DNA of 64,000 bases from Alienimonas californiensis (GTDB lineage Bacteria; Planctomycetota; Planctomycetia; Planctomycetales; Planctomycetaceae). The stretch covers positions 1,666,323 through 1,730,322 of the forward strand of contig NZ_CP036265.1 of NCBI RefSeq assembly GCF_007743815.1. Direction: 5' to 3'. Each line of letters opens with the position of its first letter. The first letter of the stretch is position 1. A model generated the notes under the pieces. That model was not told the DNA's origin and ran no database searches. It saw only the letters and a list, made by a program, of their open reading frames with translations. The position numbers were made by a program, and so were the translations under genes. This document shows, one piece after another, positions 1 through 8,090 of the stretch.

Positions 1-36
<36 letters not shown>

Positions 37-180
37 AGATTTTTTGCCGGTCCGCGACACCGGCGCCGCGTGTGCGGTGTTTCAAGAGCAGACCCGCCCC
101 CGCGAGTCGGTCCCGCCGCGAGAGGCGAGACCGGGCTTGAACGGGGGCCTCCGATTCCCCTCTCTGTGCGTTCGCCCCCG

Positions 181-1077
181 ATGTTCCTCATCCCCCGTCG
201 TCGTTCCCTCGTCGCCGCGGCCGCCGCGGCGTTGACCCTCCCCCTGGCCTGCGCGACGCCGGCCTCCGCCCAGGACGAGCCGGAGCGTCCCTCCGCCGAG
301 GGCGAACGCCCCCGCGGCGATCGCGGCGAGCGTCCCCGCCGCGGCGACGGCGAAGCCCGCCCGGACGGCGAAGGCCGTCCCGACGGCGAAGGCCGTCCCG
401 ACGGCGAAGGCCGCGGCGGGCGCCCCGGCGGCCGGTTCGGCGAAGGTCGCCCGGACGGCGAAGGCCGCGGCCCGGGCGGCCCCGGCGGCCCCGGCGGGAT
501 GGGCCGCTTCCTCCAGGCGATGCCGGTGATGGCCGCCCTCGATAAGGACGGCGACGGCACGCTCTCCGAAGAAGAAATCAAGAACGCCACCGCTGCCCTG
601 AAGACCGTCGACAAAAACCGCGACGGCAAGATCGACGCCGAGGAGATGCGCCCGAACTTCGAAGGCATGGGCGGCCCCGGCCGGCCCGGTATGGAACGCG
701 ACGGCGACCGCCCCCGCGGCGATCGGCCCGAGGGCGACCGCCCGGAACGCGGCGAGATGAACCCCAGCCAGATGGCCGAAGGCCTGCTGCGGCGTGACGC
801 CGACGGCGACGGCTTCCTCTCCGGCGACGAGATTCCCGAGCGGATGCAGCGCGGGATGGAACGGGTCGATACCAACAAGGACGGCAAGCTCGACCGGAAG
901 GAAATCGAGAGCATGATCGAGTCCATGCAGAACCGCGGCCCCCGTCCCGAAGGCGACCGTCCCCGCGGCGACCGCCCGGAAGGTGATCGGCCCCGCGGCG
1001 ACCGCCCGGAAGGTGATCGGCCCCGCGGCGATCGTCCGGAAGGCGACCGCCCGGAACGCAACGACGACCCCGTCTGA
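181..1077 (+). CDS. Secreted EF-hand domain protein with Arg/Gly/Asp-rich linkers
   Basis: A 298-residue protein with an N-terminal signal peptide (positive start, Ala/Leu core, likely ASA cleavage near residue 30). Four EF-hand calcium loops are visible, beginning near residues 121 ([12 protein letters not shown]), 144 ([12 protein letters not shown]), 206 ([12 protein letters not shown]) and 230 ([12 protein letters not shown]), i.e. two pairs. The pairs are separated and flanked by low-complexity linkers rich in GEGRPD and [10 protein letters not shown] units. A Cys at residue 24 (LPLAC) is not a good lipobox, so signal peptidase I cleavage is more likely. The ATG at 181 is chosen because it begins the signal peptide; the open frame extends upstream without a signal. 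Role is inferred to be calcium binding in the periplasm or at the surface. A strong terminator follows, so it is probably monocistronic. Confidence 0.85.
   Translation: MFLIPRRRSLVAAAAAALTLPLACATPASAQDEPERPSAEGERPRGDRGERPRRGDGEARPDGEGRPDGEGRPDGEGRGGRPGGRFGEGRPDGEGRGPGGPGGPGGMGRFLQAMPVMAALDKDGDGTLSEEEIKNATAALKTVDKNRDGKIDAEEMRPNFEGMGGPGRPGMERDGDRPRGDRPEGDRPERGEMNPSQMAEGLLRRDADGDGFLSGDEIPERMQRGMERVDTNKDGKLDRKEIESMIESMQNRGPRPEGDRPRGDRPEGDRPRGDRPEGDRPRGDRPEGDRPERNDDPV
931..1056 (+). repeat. 30-bp tandem repeats encoding [10 protein letters not shown]
   Basis: Units at 961-990 and 991-1020 are identical, and 931-960 and 1021-1050 are diverged copies. They encode the C-terminal charged tail of the EF-hand protein, and identical neighbouring units suggest recent slippage or copy-number variation. 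Confidence 0.85.
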
Positions 1078-1110
1078 ACGTCGTTCGCCACGGCCTGAGA
1101 CGCTCGTTTC

Positions 1111-1140
1111 GCCCGGCCCTCCCCGAGGGCCGGGCGTTTT
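1111..1140 (+). terminator. Intrinsic terminator after the EF-hand gene
   Basis: Perfect 10-bp stem GCCCGGCCCT (1111-1120) with AGGGCCGGGC (1126-1135), 5-nt loop, followed by GTTTT. It lies 33 bp after the stop codon of the EF-hand gene. Confidence 0.85.
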
Positions 1141-1255
1141 CATGCGCCCTTTAAAAACTGCGAGCCCCGACGCGGAGGGACTGGTAATGTGATCGCGTGT
1201 ACAGTATTCTGTTCATCGGTTCGCCGTTCCCCTCCTCCCCTCCCCGCGTCGTCTG

Positions 1256-1579
1256 ATGGTCGCCCGTTCCGCCCGCCTGTCCGCCGTTCGCTCCTCCGCC
1301 GCGGGGCTCTCCGCCCCGCGGGCGATTCGTCGCCCCGCCCCGCCGCGAACCGCCACGGAGGCGGACCTCGATTCCTTCGACGCCTTCGCCGGAGCGGCCC
1401 GCATTCTCGTCGGTCCTCCGCGGGCGGAGCCGACGCCGGTTGAACCGCCGTTTCGGGGACTGAGCGGCGCGAACTGGCTGAGCGGCCCGATGCGGGCCGC
1501 CGCCCGGGCCCGCCGCGACGCCCGCCGGGCCGCGGCGGCTCGCGCGGGGGAGGCCGGCGCCGCCCGCCGCGCCGCCTGA
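1256..1579 (+). CDS. Small hypothetical protein, Ala/Arg-rich
   Basis: A possible 107-residue protein. The first 30 residues are Arg/Ala-rich and look like noise, while the middle (EADLDSFDAFAGAARILVG and a GANW motif) reads like real coding sequence with G/C at most third positions; the C-terminal third is a basic Arg/Ala helix. I do not recognise a family. No ribosome binding site decides the start, and a later start would also fit. Opposite-strand frames are also open here, as is usual at this GC content, so the call is tentative. Confidence 0.35.
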   Translation: MVARSARLSAVRSSAAGLSAPRAIRRPAPPRTATEADLDSFDAFAGAARILVGPPRAEPTPVEPPFRGLSGANWLSGPMRAAARARRDARRAAAARAGEAGAARRAA

Positions 1580-1716
1580 GGGCGGCCCGGTGAGCCAGAC
1601 GTCCGCCCGGTCGAGGGACCCGCGGCGACGGTCGACGGAACGCACGCTTCGGGTCCGTCGCCGCGTCGCCGGCGACGCGATCGGTCTGAGGTCGGTTTGA
1701 GGACGAGAGGTGCGCG

Positions 1717-2091
1717 ATGGCCGACGGTTCGCCCCGTCCCACCCCGACGGACGGTTCCCCCCAGACAAACGGCCCTCCGGCGAACGGCCCCCCGGCGAGC
1801 GGCGGCGGCGTCGGCCGGGACGAGGAGCCGGGGCCGTGGGGGCGGTCGTGGGGTTGGTGGCGGGAGATCGCCGGGCTGATCCCGCCCCCGCAACGGCGGG
1901 GCCGCCGGGCGGATACGGACCTCGCCGCGGTCGTGGCGGCGATTCTTTATAAACAGTCCAGCGACTGCCCGTGGCGGCGGCTGCCGCAGCGGTTCCCGCC
2001 CTGGCAAACGGTCTATTCCTATCACCGCCGCTGGTTAAAGGACGGCACGCTGCGACGCATCCGCGACAAAGCCCGCGAGACCGACGGGTAG
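1717..2091 (+). CDS. Stand-alone IS5-type transposase N-terminal (DUF4096-like) domain protein
   Basis: A 124-residue protein. Residues 1-45 are a Pro/Gly-rich leader; residues about 46-120 match the N-terminal DNA-binding-like domain of IS5-family transposases: WREIAGLIPPP, a D(L/A)AAVVAAILY segment, then CPWRRLPQRFPPWQTVYSYH and RRWLKDGTLRRI. The catalytic DDE domain that normally follows is absent: the frame stops at 2091 and no DDE signature is seen in the next 300 bp. A purine-rich AGGACGAGAGG upstream supports the ATG at 1717. It is either a transposase remnant or a domesticated stand-alone domain; terminal inverted repeats were not seen. The adjacent dispersed repeat may be coincidental. 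Confidence 0.7.
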   Translation: MADGSPRPTPTDGSPQTNGPPANGPPASGGGVGRDEEPGPWGRSWGWWREIAGLIPPPQRRGRRADTDLAAVVAAILYKQSSDCPWRRLPQRFPPWQTVYSYHRRWLKDGTLRRIRDKARETDG

Positions 2092-2110
2092 AGCGCTCTT
2101 CGCCAAAACG

Positions 2111-2167
2111 TCCGTTCTCCCCTCGCCCCCTTTTGGGGGAGAGGGGCCGGGGGTGAGGGGGCAGTGA
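2111..2167. repeat. Dispersed 57-bp hairpin repeat, copy 1
   Basis: The segment from TCCGTT to CAGTGA is the same as 6163-6219 except for one base (T/C at position 7). It contains CCCTCGCCCCC / GGGGGAGAGGG, which can fold on itself. It lies between genes, about 20 bp after the transposase-domain gene, and resembles the REP/MITE-like elements common in Planctomycetota. Confidence 0.8.
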
Positions 2168-2234
2168 TTCCCGAAGGCTGTTCACTGTGCGGTACTCAAG
2201 ATGGTCAGCCCGACGCGTGCGAACAGGGCAGGAT

Positions 2235-2266
2235 CACCCGGCCTCGCTGGCGCTTCGGGCTCACAA
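2235..2266. repeat. Dispersed REP-like motif (CACCCGGCCTCGCT type), copy 1
   Basis: TCACCCGGCCTCGCT followed by a variable base and GCGCTTCGGGCTCACA occurs here and at 6297-6328 with one difference. Both copies lie downstream of the 57-bp hairpin repeat, so the two motifs form a composite unit. Confidence 0.7.
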
Positions 2267-2407
2267 TTTCCGAGCGAAGAGCGGGCCGAGCGCAGCCCTG
2301 CGGACGCCGGCCCGTTTGTGTGCGGGGGCGAGGGGTGGCACAGTCCCGTCCTGGCCGCGTCGCCGGCCTTGGCACGTTCCGTCCCCTCGATCGCCCGGCG
2401 ACTCCCC

Positions 2408-3136
2408 ATGTCTCGTTACGACGCCAACAGGTCTGCCGATCTGGACGGGTGGGGCGGCGGGTTTGAAGATCCGCGGTTCGCGGGCGGCCGCCGTCCCGAC
2501 GACGATAACGAAGGGTTCGACAACGTCTTCGGCGGCTCCCCCCGCGCGGGCGGCGGGCGGCGGATCGGGTGCGGGTGCTTCCTGACGCTGCTCGGCCTGG
2601 GGGCGGCGGCGACCGTCATCTGCTGCGGCGGGCTGGCCTGGTTCGGGTTGCAGGATCGGGCGGACCGCGTCGCCGCGGCCCTCGCCGACGATCCGGCGTT
2701 CCGCGGCCAGTTGGAGGAGGCGCTGGGGCCGGACTATCGGCTCTCCCCGGACGTGATCGACTCGCTGGACGCCCCGCCGGACACCGTGGCGTTCGAGGCG
2801 ACCGGCTCCCGGGGCTCGGGCCGGCTGACGGCGTTCGCCCGCCGCGACCGCGACGTCGATCCGAACGCCGACCCGCAGGCCGTCACCGTGCTCCGCGGGA
2901 CGTTGCAACTGGACGACGGCCGCACGATCGAACTGCAACCCGAGGCCGACTCCCCCGCCGAGGCGATGCGGCGGCGGCTGGAGGACGTGCGACGGCGGCT
3001 GGAAGAGTTGCGGCCGGAGGACCTGCCATTGAACGACGAAGAGGCCCCGGCGCCCGATGAGGGACCGAACGGGGACGAACCGGCGGACGAACCGCAAATT
3101 GAGCGGTCTGATGCGTTTGAAGACGGTGATCGATAA
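2408..3136 (+). CDS. Hypothetical single-pass membrane protein
   Basis: A 242-residue protein. Residues 1-50 are polar and Asp/Gly-rich; a Cys-rich transmembrane segment follows at about residues 57-80 (CGCFLTLLGLGAAATVICC). Residues 85-190 form a soluble domain predicted to face the periplasm, and the C-terminus (about 190-242) is acidic with an Arg/Leu coiled-coil-like stretch (RRRLEDVRRRLEELR). No family is recognised; proteins of this layout recur in Planctomycetota with unknown function. The ATG at 2408 is the first Met in a frame that upstream runs through repeat DNA. Confidence 0.75.
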   Translation: MSRYDANRSADLDGWGGGFEDPRFAGGRRPDDDNEGFDNVFGGSPRAGGGRRIGCGCFLTLLGLGAAATVICCGGLAWFGLQDRADRVAAALADDPAFRGQLEEALGPDYRLSPDVIDSLDAPPDTVAFEATGSRGSGRLTAFARRDRDVDPNADPQAVTVLRGTLQLDDGRTIELQPEADSPAEAMRRRLEDVRRRLEELRPEDLPLNDEEAPAPDEGPNGDEPADEPQIERSDAFEDGDR

Positions 3137-3491
3137 GCCCGCACGGCCCGCCGGGCGAGTTTGCTGTGCCGTGCGGCGGCGCGGGTTGTAGCGACGCGGT
3201 GGGGGTGGGGTCGTGACGGCCGTGCCGGTCCGCCGGGGGGCGACCGGCGAGAACCGGCGGGGTGCGGCTGGAGGGGTGGTGGGGCGTCAAGGGGTTCGCC
3301 GGGCCGTGACGAACCTGCGTGTCAGACCTCGATTCCCTCCCCGCCGCCGGATCGTACGGAAGCGATTCGGCCGGGGGAGATCGGGCGTCCTGGACCACCT
3401 GGACCCGGTCCGCCCCTTCCCCCGCTCCGCCCGCCGGGTTTCGGCCGCGCCGTGCGAGGGTTCACACCACTTCAGCACGGAGGCTGATCCA
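3137..3491. other. Intergenic region, probable leader of the barrel-protein gene
   Basis: These 355 bp hold no gene I can support. The frame of the downstream gene is open back to a GTG at 3213, but that stretch is basic and lacks a signal peptide, so I treat it as untranslated leader. GGAGG at 3479-3483 is a good ribosome binding site for the GTG at 3492. Confidence 0.55.
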
Positions 3492-5831
3492 GTGAAGACC
3501 TTATTTAGCGTGTGGCGCCGCCGCCGCGGGCTCGTCGCCCTGAGGGCCGCCGCCTTCGCCGCCGCGGCCGTCGGCCTGACGGGCAACGCCCTGGCCGACC
3601 CGGAACCGCCGACGCCCAGCACGCACGCCAAGAGCCAGCCGCAGAAGGCGGTCGCGGAATCGCTCGAAAAGCATCGCCCGGAGTGGAAGCACTACACGGG
3701 CACCTACCCCGTCGGCCACCCGAAGGACGACGGCAGCGGCACGGTGCCGTACGACTTCTACGATTACGACTACTACTCGACCACCAAGCACGAGCGGTAT
3801 CGCCAACTGTACTGGCTGAGCCCCGCCCTGCAGCAGCAGGCCCTCGCCCAGCTCAGCGGCGAGATCTACGGCCAGCTGCCGATCGCCCGGGCGGCGATTG
3901 AGGATCAGACCTACCGGAACCTCGGCTATCTGCTGCGGCCGAACGGCCTGGTCGGCGGCGTCGGCGCCCCCGTGGCGATCGGCGCCGGCTCCGGGCCGGC
4001 CCCGATCGGCGGGATCGGCTTCGACGGCGGCTCCTTCGGCCCCGCCTACGGCGCCCCCTGCGGCCCGACCTACGGCGGCCCGGCGGGCGGCCCGTACGAC
4101 GGCGGGATTTACGGCGGCGGGTTCGCCCCCGGCGTCGCCTCCGACGGCCTGATGATCAACGGCCCGGCGTTCGACGGCCAGATGTACGGCAGCCAGGTGT
4201 ACGGCGGCCAAATGTCCGGCGGCCCGATGTACGGCGGCCCCGTGTATAACCCGACGCCCGATCCGGCCTTCGCCTCCGGCATGACTGCCGGCACCCCGGT
4301 GCCGGCCGGCAGCTACCTCACCCCGGACGGCCGCCTCGTCGGCCCGGACGGCCAGCCGGTGCGTCCCGGCGCCGCCTCCGCCGGCCCCGGTCTGCCGATC
4401 GGACCCAACGGGCAGCCGATTCGTCCGAACGGCCCGAACTTCGGCGCCCCCGGCGTCGGCCCCGGCCTGAACGCCCCCGGCGCCGCCGGCGGGTTGAACG
4501 GCGCCGGCACCCCGATCCCCGACGGCAGCACCTTCGGCCCGAACGGCGAAGTGATCGGCCCGGACGGCGACGTCCTCGGCGGCGGCTCCGCCGCCGCGTC
4601 ACGTCGCAGCGGCTCGCTCTACGGCGGACCGTTGGGCGATCCCGGCCTGATGCAGGTCGGCTATGAATCCGCCGCCCTCGGCGGTCCCGGCTACGGTGCT
4701 CCGATCTACGGCGCTCCGGCGTACGGCGGACCCGGCTACGGCGGACCCGGCTACGGCGGACCCGGCCTGATCGGCCCGGGCATGGTCGGCGGCGGGTGCT
4801 CCAACGGCCTGTGCGGGCCCCCGGCGGGCCCGGTCTGCGGGCCTGCCGGCTGCGGCCCGGTCTGCGGGCCGGTCGGTTGCGGCCCGGTCTGCGGACCCTC
4901 GGTCTGCGGCTGGCTCACCGGCCACTACGTCAACGGCGAACTGGACGGCACCGAGTGCCGCTCCGGCCTGGACTACGACATCGGCGGGCTGAACGCCGGC
5001 CTGAGCCACCAGATCTGCCCGACCCTGCTGGTCGGCGGGTTCGTCGGCTACAGCAGCCTCAGCGCCGAGGCCAACTACTACAACCTCGGCGAGTACGACG
5101 TCGACACCTTCCAGTTCGGCGGCTACTTCCGGAAGATCGTCGGCAACTGCTACTTCATCGGCGCCGCCACCGCCGGCTACGACGAGTACGACGTCAGCCG
5201 CAACGTCGACTTCAAATACTACCAACGGCCGGCGACGGCGAACTTCCACGGCTGCACCGGCAGCGTGTTCGGCGAGCTGGGCTACACCAAGGCGATCGGC
5301 TGCGACTGCTCGCACTTCATCCAGCCGTTCGCCAGCCTGCAGTACACCCGCATCATGCGGGGCGGCGTCGACGAGAAGGGCAGCTTCCAGAAGGATCGCT
5401 ACAACGACTTCTTCGAACCCAGCGATAAGGGCGACACCAAGGCCTACAAGTTCGCCAACGAAGGCGACGAGTACGGCTCGAACCTGACCGTCTCCGAGAC
5501 CCGGGACCACTTCCTGCGGACCCGCGTGGGCGTCCGCGGCTTCCGGCGGCTGCGGAACCAGTGCGGCACCTTCCGCGTGCTGCCCGAGGTCCGCGCCTAC
5601 TGGGCCCACGAGGAATTCGACCCCAGCAGCTACACCGTTCGCCTGAACGATTCGTACGACTGCCCCTTCGTGGTCGCCGGCCTGGAGAACGTCAGCGACG
5701 CCGGCGTCCTCGGCACCGGGCTGACCTTCGCCCACTGCGGCGGGTGCAGCGTCTACGGCAACGTGGACGGGTTCTTCGCCGATCGGCAGACCGCCCTGGC
5801 GCTCTCCGGCGGGACGCAGTTCTGCTGGTGA
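3492..5831 (+). CDS. Outer-membrane autotransporter-type barrel protein with Gly/Cys-rich insert
   Basis: A 779-residue surface protein. The GTG start is set by GGAGG eight bases upstream and by the signal peptide it opens (VWRRRRG then an Ala-rich core, ending ALA near residue 36). Residues 121-127 carry LSGEIYG, the helical hinge motif that in planctomycete autotransporters sits just before the barrel and also occurs in the two giant proteins at 44-54 kb. Here a Gly/Pro/Tyr-rich region (about 150-470, many YGGP and IGPDG/PNG units, then Cys-rich CGPVCGP repeats) separates hinge and barrel. The barrel spans about 475-779: alternating aromatic/polar strands and a C-terminal aromatic residue (FCW). 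There is no passenger ahead of the hinge. Function unknown; likely an envelope structural protein. Confidence 0.8.
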   Translation: MKTLFSVWRRRRGLVALRAAAFAAAAVGLTGNALADPEPPTPSTHAKSQPQKAVAESLEKHRPEWKHYTGTYPVGHPKDDGSGTVPYDFYDYDYYSTTKHERYRQLYWLSPALQQQALAQLSGEIYGQLPIARAAIEDQTYRNLGYLLRPNGLVGGVGAPVAIGAGSGPAPIGGIGFDGGSFGPAYGAPCGPTYGGPAGGPYDGGIYGGGFAPGVASDGLMINGPAFDGQMYGSQVYGGQMSGGPMYGGPVYNPTPDPAFASGMTAGTPVPAGSYLTPDGRLVGPDGQPVRPGAASAGPGLPIGPNGQPIRPNGPNFGAPGVGPGLNAPGAAGGLNGAGTPIPDGSTFGPNGEVIGPDGDVLGGGSAAASRRSGSLYGGPLGDPGLMQVGYESAALGGPGYGAPIYGAPAYGGPGYGGPGYGGPGLIGPGMVGGGCSNGLCGPPAGPVCGPAGCGPVCGPVGCGPVCGPSVCGWLTGHYVNGELDGTECRSGLDYDIGGLNAGLSHQICPTLLVGGFVGYSSLSAEANYYNLGEYDVDTFQFGGYFRKIVGNCYFIGAATAGYDEYDVSRNVDFKYYQRPATANFHGCTGSVFGELGYTKAIGCDCSHFIQPFASLQYTRIMRGGVDEKGSFQKDRYNDFFEPSDKGDTKAYKFANEGDEYGSNLTVSETRDHFLRTRVGVRGFRRLRNQCGTFRVLPEVRAYWAHEEFDPSSYTVRLNDSYDCPFVVAGLENVSDAGVLGTGLTFAHCGGCSVYGNVDGFFADRQTALALSGGTQFCW

Positions 5832-5848
5832 GTCCCCGGACGCCGGCC

Positions 5849-5883
5849 GCCTCCCCGACGCCCTGACCGGGCCTCGGGGAGGC
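5849..5883 (+). terminator. Long hairpin after the barrel-protein gene
   Basis: GCCTCCCCGA (5849-5858) pairs with TCGGGGAGGC (5874-5883), and an inner GCCC/GGGC stem stacks on it around a TGACC loop. It starts 17 bp after the stop codon. There is no T-tract, so it is a likely but not classical terminator. Confidence 0.65.
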
Positions 5884-6162
5884 GGAGTCCGACCTCCGAC
5901 CCGTACTCCTGACGCGTTCGACGCGACAGGCTCGCGGGGGGACGGCCGGCCGGTGTAACAAGCCGCGGCGGGGCGCTTCCTCGTTCTACTTGAACGGCCC
6001 GCGCCGACACGAACGACAGGCGTGTCGAACCTGGTGACGGAATCGTTCCGCGGCGGCCCGGACCGGGTCCGCCGGCCGCTCCCCCGACCGCCCGGTCGCC
6101 CCGTCCCGCTCCCCCCCGGGAGCCGACGGGACGGCCGGGCGGTTCTTCAATTCCCCCGTCCC

Positions 6163-6219
6163 TCCGTTCCCCCCTCGCCCCCTTTTGGGGGAGAGGGGCC
6201 GGGGGTGAGGGGGCAGTGA
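6163..6219. repeat. Dispersed 57-bp hairpin repeat, copy 2
   Basis: Differs from 2111-2167 by one base. Its 3' part (6191-6211) is exactly inverted at 6363-6383, so together the two flank a 150-bp core that includes the REP-like motif at 6297-6328. The layout is that of a small non-autonomous element. Confidence 0.8.
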
Positions 6220-6416
6220 CGTGCGGACGCTGTTAAGGGTCCGGCCTTCAGCATTGGCAGCCCGAGGCGCGAGTCGAGGCGTGCGCGCGTGGCAGGCTCA
6301 CCCGGCCTCGCTTGCGCTTCGGGCTCACATACTCCGAGCGGGGACGTGCGACCCGTGCGTCACCCTCACCCCCGGCCCCTCTCCCTCAAGGGTGAGGGGG
6401 GAAACGGGAGCGGGCG

Positions 6417-7859
6417 CTATTCCTTCACCCGCAGATCCAACACCGTCAGCGAGTCTTCGTCCGCCAGCAGCAGGCGGCCGTGGGCGAGGACCGGGGCCGG
6501 CCAGGCGGGGTAGCCGATCTTGGGGACGTCGGTGCGGCTGCGTTCCTGGTAGCCCTCCGCGGAGGGCGCCGCGCAGAACAGCGTGCTGCGTTCGCCGAGG
6601 ATGTAGAGGGTGCCGCCCTCGCCGATCTGCGGGGCGAACAGGCAGGAGCCGCGGCCGAAGTCCGGGGTGGGCGCGCGCTCGCCGGCGGCGTTGAGGTAGC
6701 CGCCGGCCTCGCGGGAGAACGTCAGCGGGCCGGCGGCGTCGCGGCCGTTCGCGGACCATTTCAACTCGCCGGTCTCCAGGTCGACGCACTGGAGCTCCGC
6801 CTCGCGCTCGTGCCGGCCGGCGAAGCCGTAAATCAGGCCGTCGTGGACGATCGGGGTGCTCCAGTGGCAGTCCAGCAGGTCCGGCTGCGTCCACAGCTCC
6901 GTCACGCCGTTGCCGGATGCGTTCACCTTCAATAAGGCGGAGCCGGCCCGGTAGGTGGCGCTCAAGAGAATGCGGTCGCCGATCACGACCGGCCGGGCGG
7001 CGTTGACGCTTTCGTACTGCGGGCTGCGGAACCAGTAGGCGAACCGCTGGGCACCGGTGCGGGGGTCGAGGCTCACCAACCCCTGCCGGACGAGGCAGAG
7101 CAGGTGCGGCTGGCCGTGGATCGTGGCCAGCAGGGGCGTCGCATAGCTGACGACCTGCTCCTCGCCGGTCCACTCATAGGGGCCGTCGGGCGTGGCGGCG
7201 CCGTCCCAGGTCTCCTTGCCGACGGCCTGCCAGACGGTGGCGCCGGTGGTCGGGTTCACGGCGACAATCCCCGCGTTCGGCTGGCCGCCGGGGGCGAAGA
7301 TCACCAGCGAATCGCCTGCGGGGTTCTCATAAAGAACCGGCGAACCGCCCACGCCGAAGAACCAGCGGGGGATGGTCAGTTCCGCGTTGAAGTCGCGGCT
7401 CCAGCGTTCCTCGCCGGCGACGAGGTCCGTGCAGGCCGCCCGCCCGGCGGCGCCGAGGGTGTAAACGGCGCCGCCGGCCTCGGTTTGAACCACCAGCGGG
7501 GTGGCCCGCGGGCCGCCGTTGTAGCCGAACGGATCGCGGAAGGCGGTGGGGGCGGCGGACTCCCAGACGGTTTCGCCGCTCTCCAGGGCGCGGCGGACGA
7601 GGGCCTCGCGGTCGCCGACGCGGCGGTGGGTGAGGACGGAGGGCGTCCCCGCGACGGTCACGACGGCCGGGGCGCTGTAGCCCTCGCCGATCTCCGCGGT
7701 CCATTGGAGGGCGGCGGCGGCGTCCGGCAGGGCGGCCCGCAGACCGGCTTCCTCGCTGACGCCAGTTCCCGCCGGGCCGAGAAACGCGGGCCAATCGCCC
7801 GGCGCCGGACCCGGGTTCGGCGCCGCGAGGGCGCAGGCGAGCAACACGAACGACGGCAC
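6417..7859 (-). CDS. PQQ-like beta-propeller repeat protein, exported
   Basis: About 480 residues. It opens with a short hydrophobic export signal (SFVLLACALAAPNPG), then DWPAFLGPAGTGVSEE, the usual N-terminus of planctomycete PQQ-like propellers (compare WPQWRGPDGSG in the gene at 40746). Blades are marked by repeats such as LESGETVWES, VNPTTGATVWQ, LDPRTGAQRF and VDLETGELKWS. The family folds as an eight-bladed propeller and is periplasmic; a redox cofactor is often absent, and no dehydrogenase residues stand out. The GTG at 7859 is chosen because it starts the hydrophobic signal; an upstream TTG at 7916 is an alternative and neither has a clear ribosome binding site. It diverges from the phosphatase gene at 8091. 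Confidence 0.82.
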   Translation of the reverse strand: MPSFVLLACALAAPNPGPAPGDWPAFLGPAGTGVSEEAGLRAALPDAAAALQWTAEIGEGYSAPAVVTVAGTPSVLTHRRVGDREALVRRALESGETVWESAAPTAFRDPFGYNGGPRATPLVVQTEAGGAVYTLGAAGRAACTDLVAGEERWSRDFNAELTIPRWFFGVGGSPVLYENPAGDSLVIFAPGGQPNAGIVAVNPTTGATVWQAVGKETWDGAATPDGPYEWTGEEQVVSYATPLLATIHGQPHLLCLVRQGLVSLDPRTGAQRFAYWFRSPQYESVNAARPVVIGDRILLSATYRAGSALLKVNASGNGVTELWTQPDLLDCHWSTPIVHDGLIYGFAGRHEREAELQCVDLETGELKWSANGRDAAGPLTFSREAGGYLNAAGERAPTPDFGRGSCLFAPQIGEGGTLYILGERSTLFCAAPSAEGYQERSRTDVPKIGYPAWPAPVLAHGRLLLADEDSLTVLDLRVKE

Positions 7860-7869
7860 GGAACGTTCC
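7860..7869. promoter_or_regulatory. Palindrome GGAACGTTCC in a divergent promoter region
   Basis: A perfect 10-bp palindrome directly adjoining the putative GTG of the propeller gene, in the 231-bp gap between divergent genes. It could be an operator half-site pair, but a palindrome of this size can occur by chance. Confidence 0.2.
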
Positions 7870-8090
7870 GAAAAAGATGGATGCGAGGCTTGCCCAGTGT
7901 AGGGCCGGACTGCCAAATGTGCAGGAGCCGTGAGAAACAGCGACCGCCCCGAAACCGCGTTGACCGGGGGCGACGCCCGGGTTTACACCCATGGTGCTGG
8001 CACGCAACCGCCTTGGCCCGCCTGGGGCCGTCGTCGGCTTCGTCCCGCGCCCGGCCCTCCCCTTCGATCTTCGCCCCGCCTGCCGTCCAC

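Larger units (their letters stand above)
2092..2407. other. Intergenic region with dispersed repeats
   Basis: No gene is seen in these 316 bp. The region holds one copy of a 57-bp G/C-purine hairpin repeat (2111-2167) and a second motif (about 2235-2266) that both recur together at 6163-6328. Confidence 0.6.
5832..6416. other. 585-bp intergenic region with hairpins and dispersed repeats
   Basis: No supported gene. It contains the terminator hairpin at 5849-5883, a large nested hairpin at 6087-6143 (ACCGCCCGG/CCGGGCGGT outside, CCGTCCCG/CGGGACGG inside, followed by TTCTTC), a copy of the 57-bp repeat (6163-6219), a REP-like motif (6297-6328) and an inverted partner of the 57-bp repeat (6363-6383). 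It separates a plus-strand and a minus-strand gene that converge. Confidence 0.6.

Noticed and set aside
1140-2185. Minus-strand frames of 200-340 codons around the transposase-domain gene
   Set aside because: Arg-rich composition without motifs; the plus strand carries the recognisable transposase N-domain.
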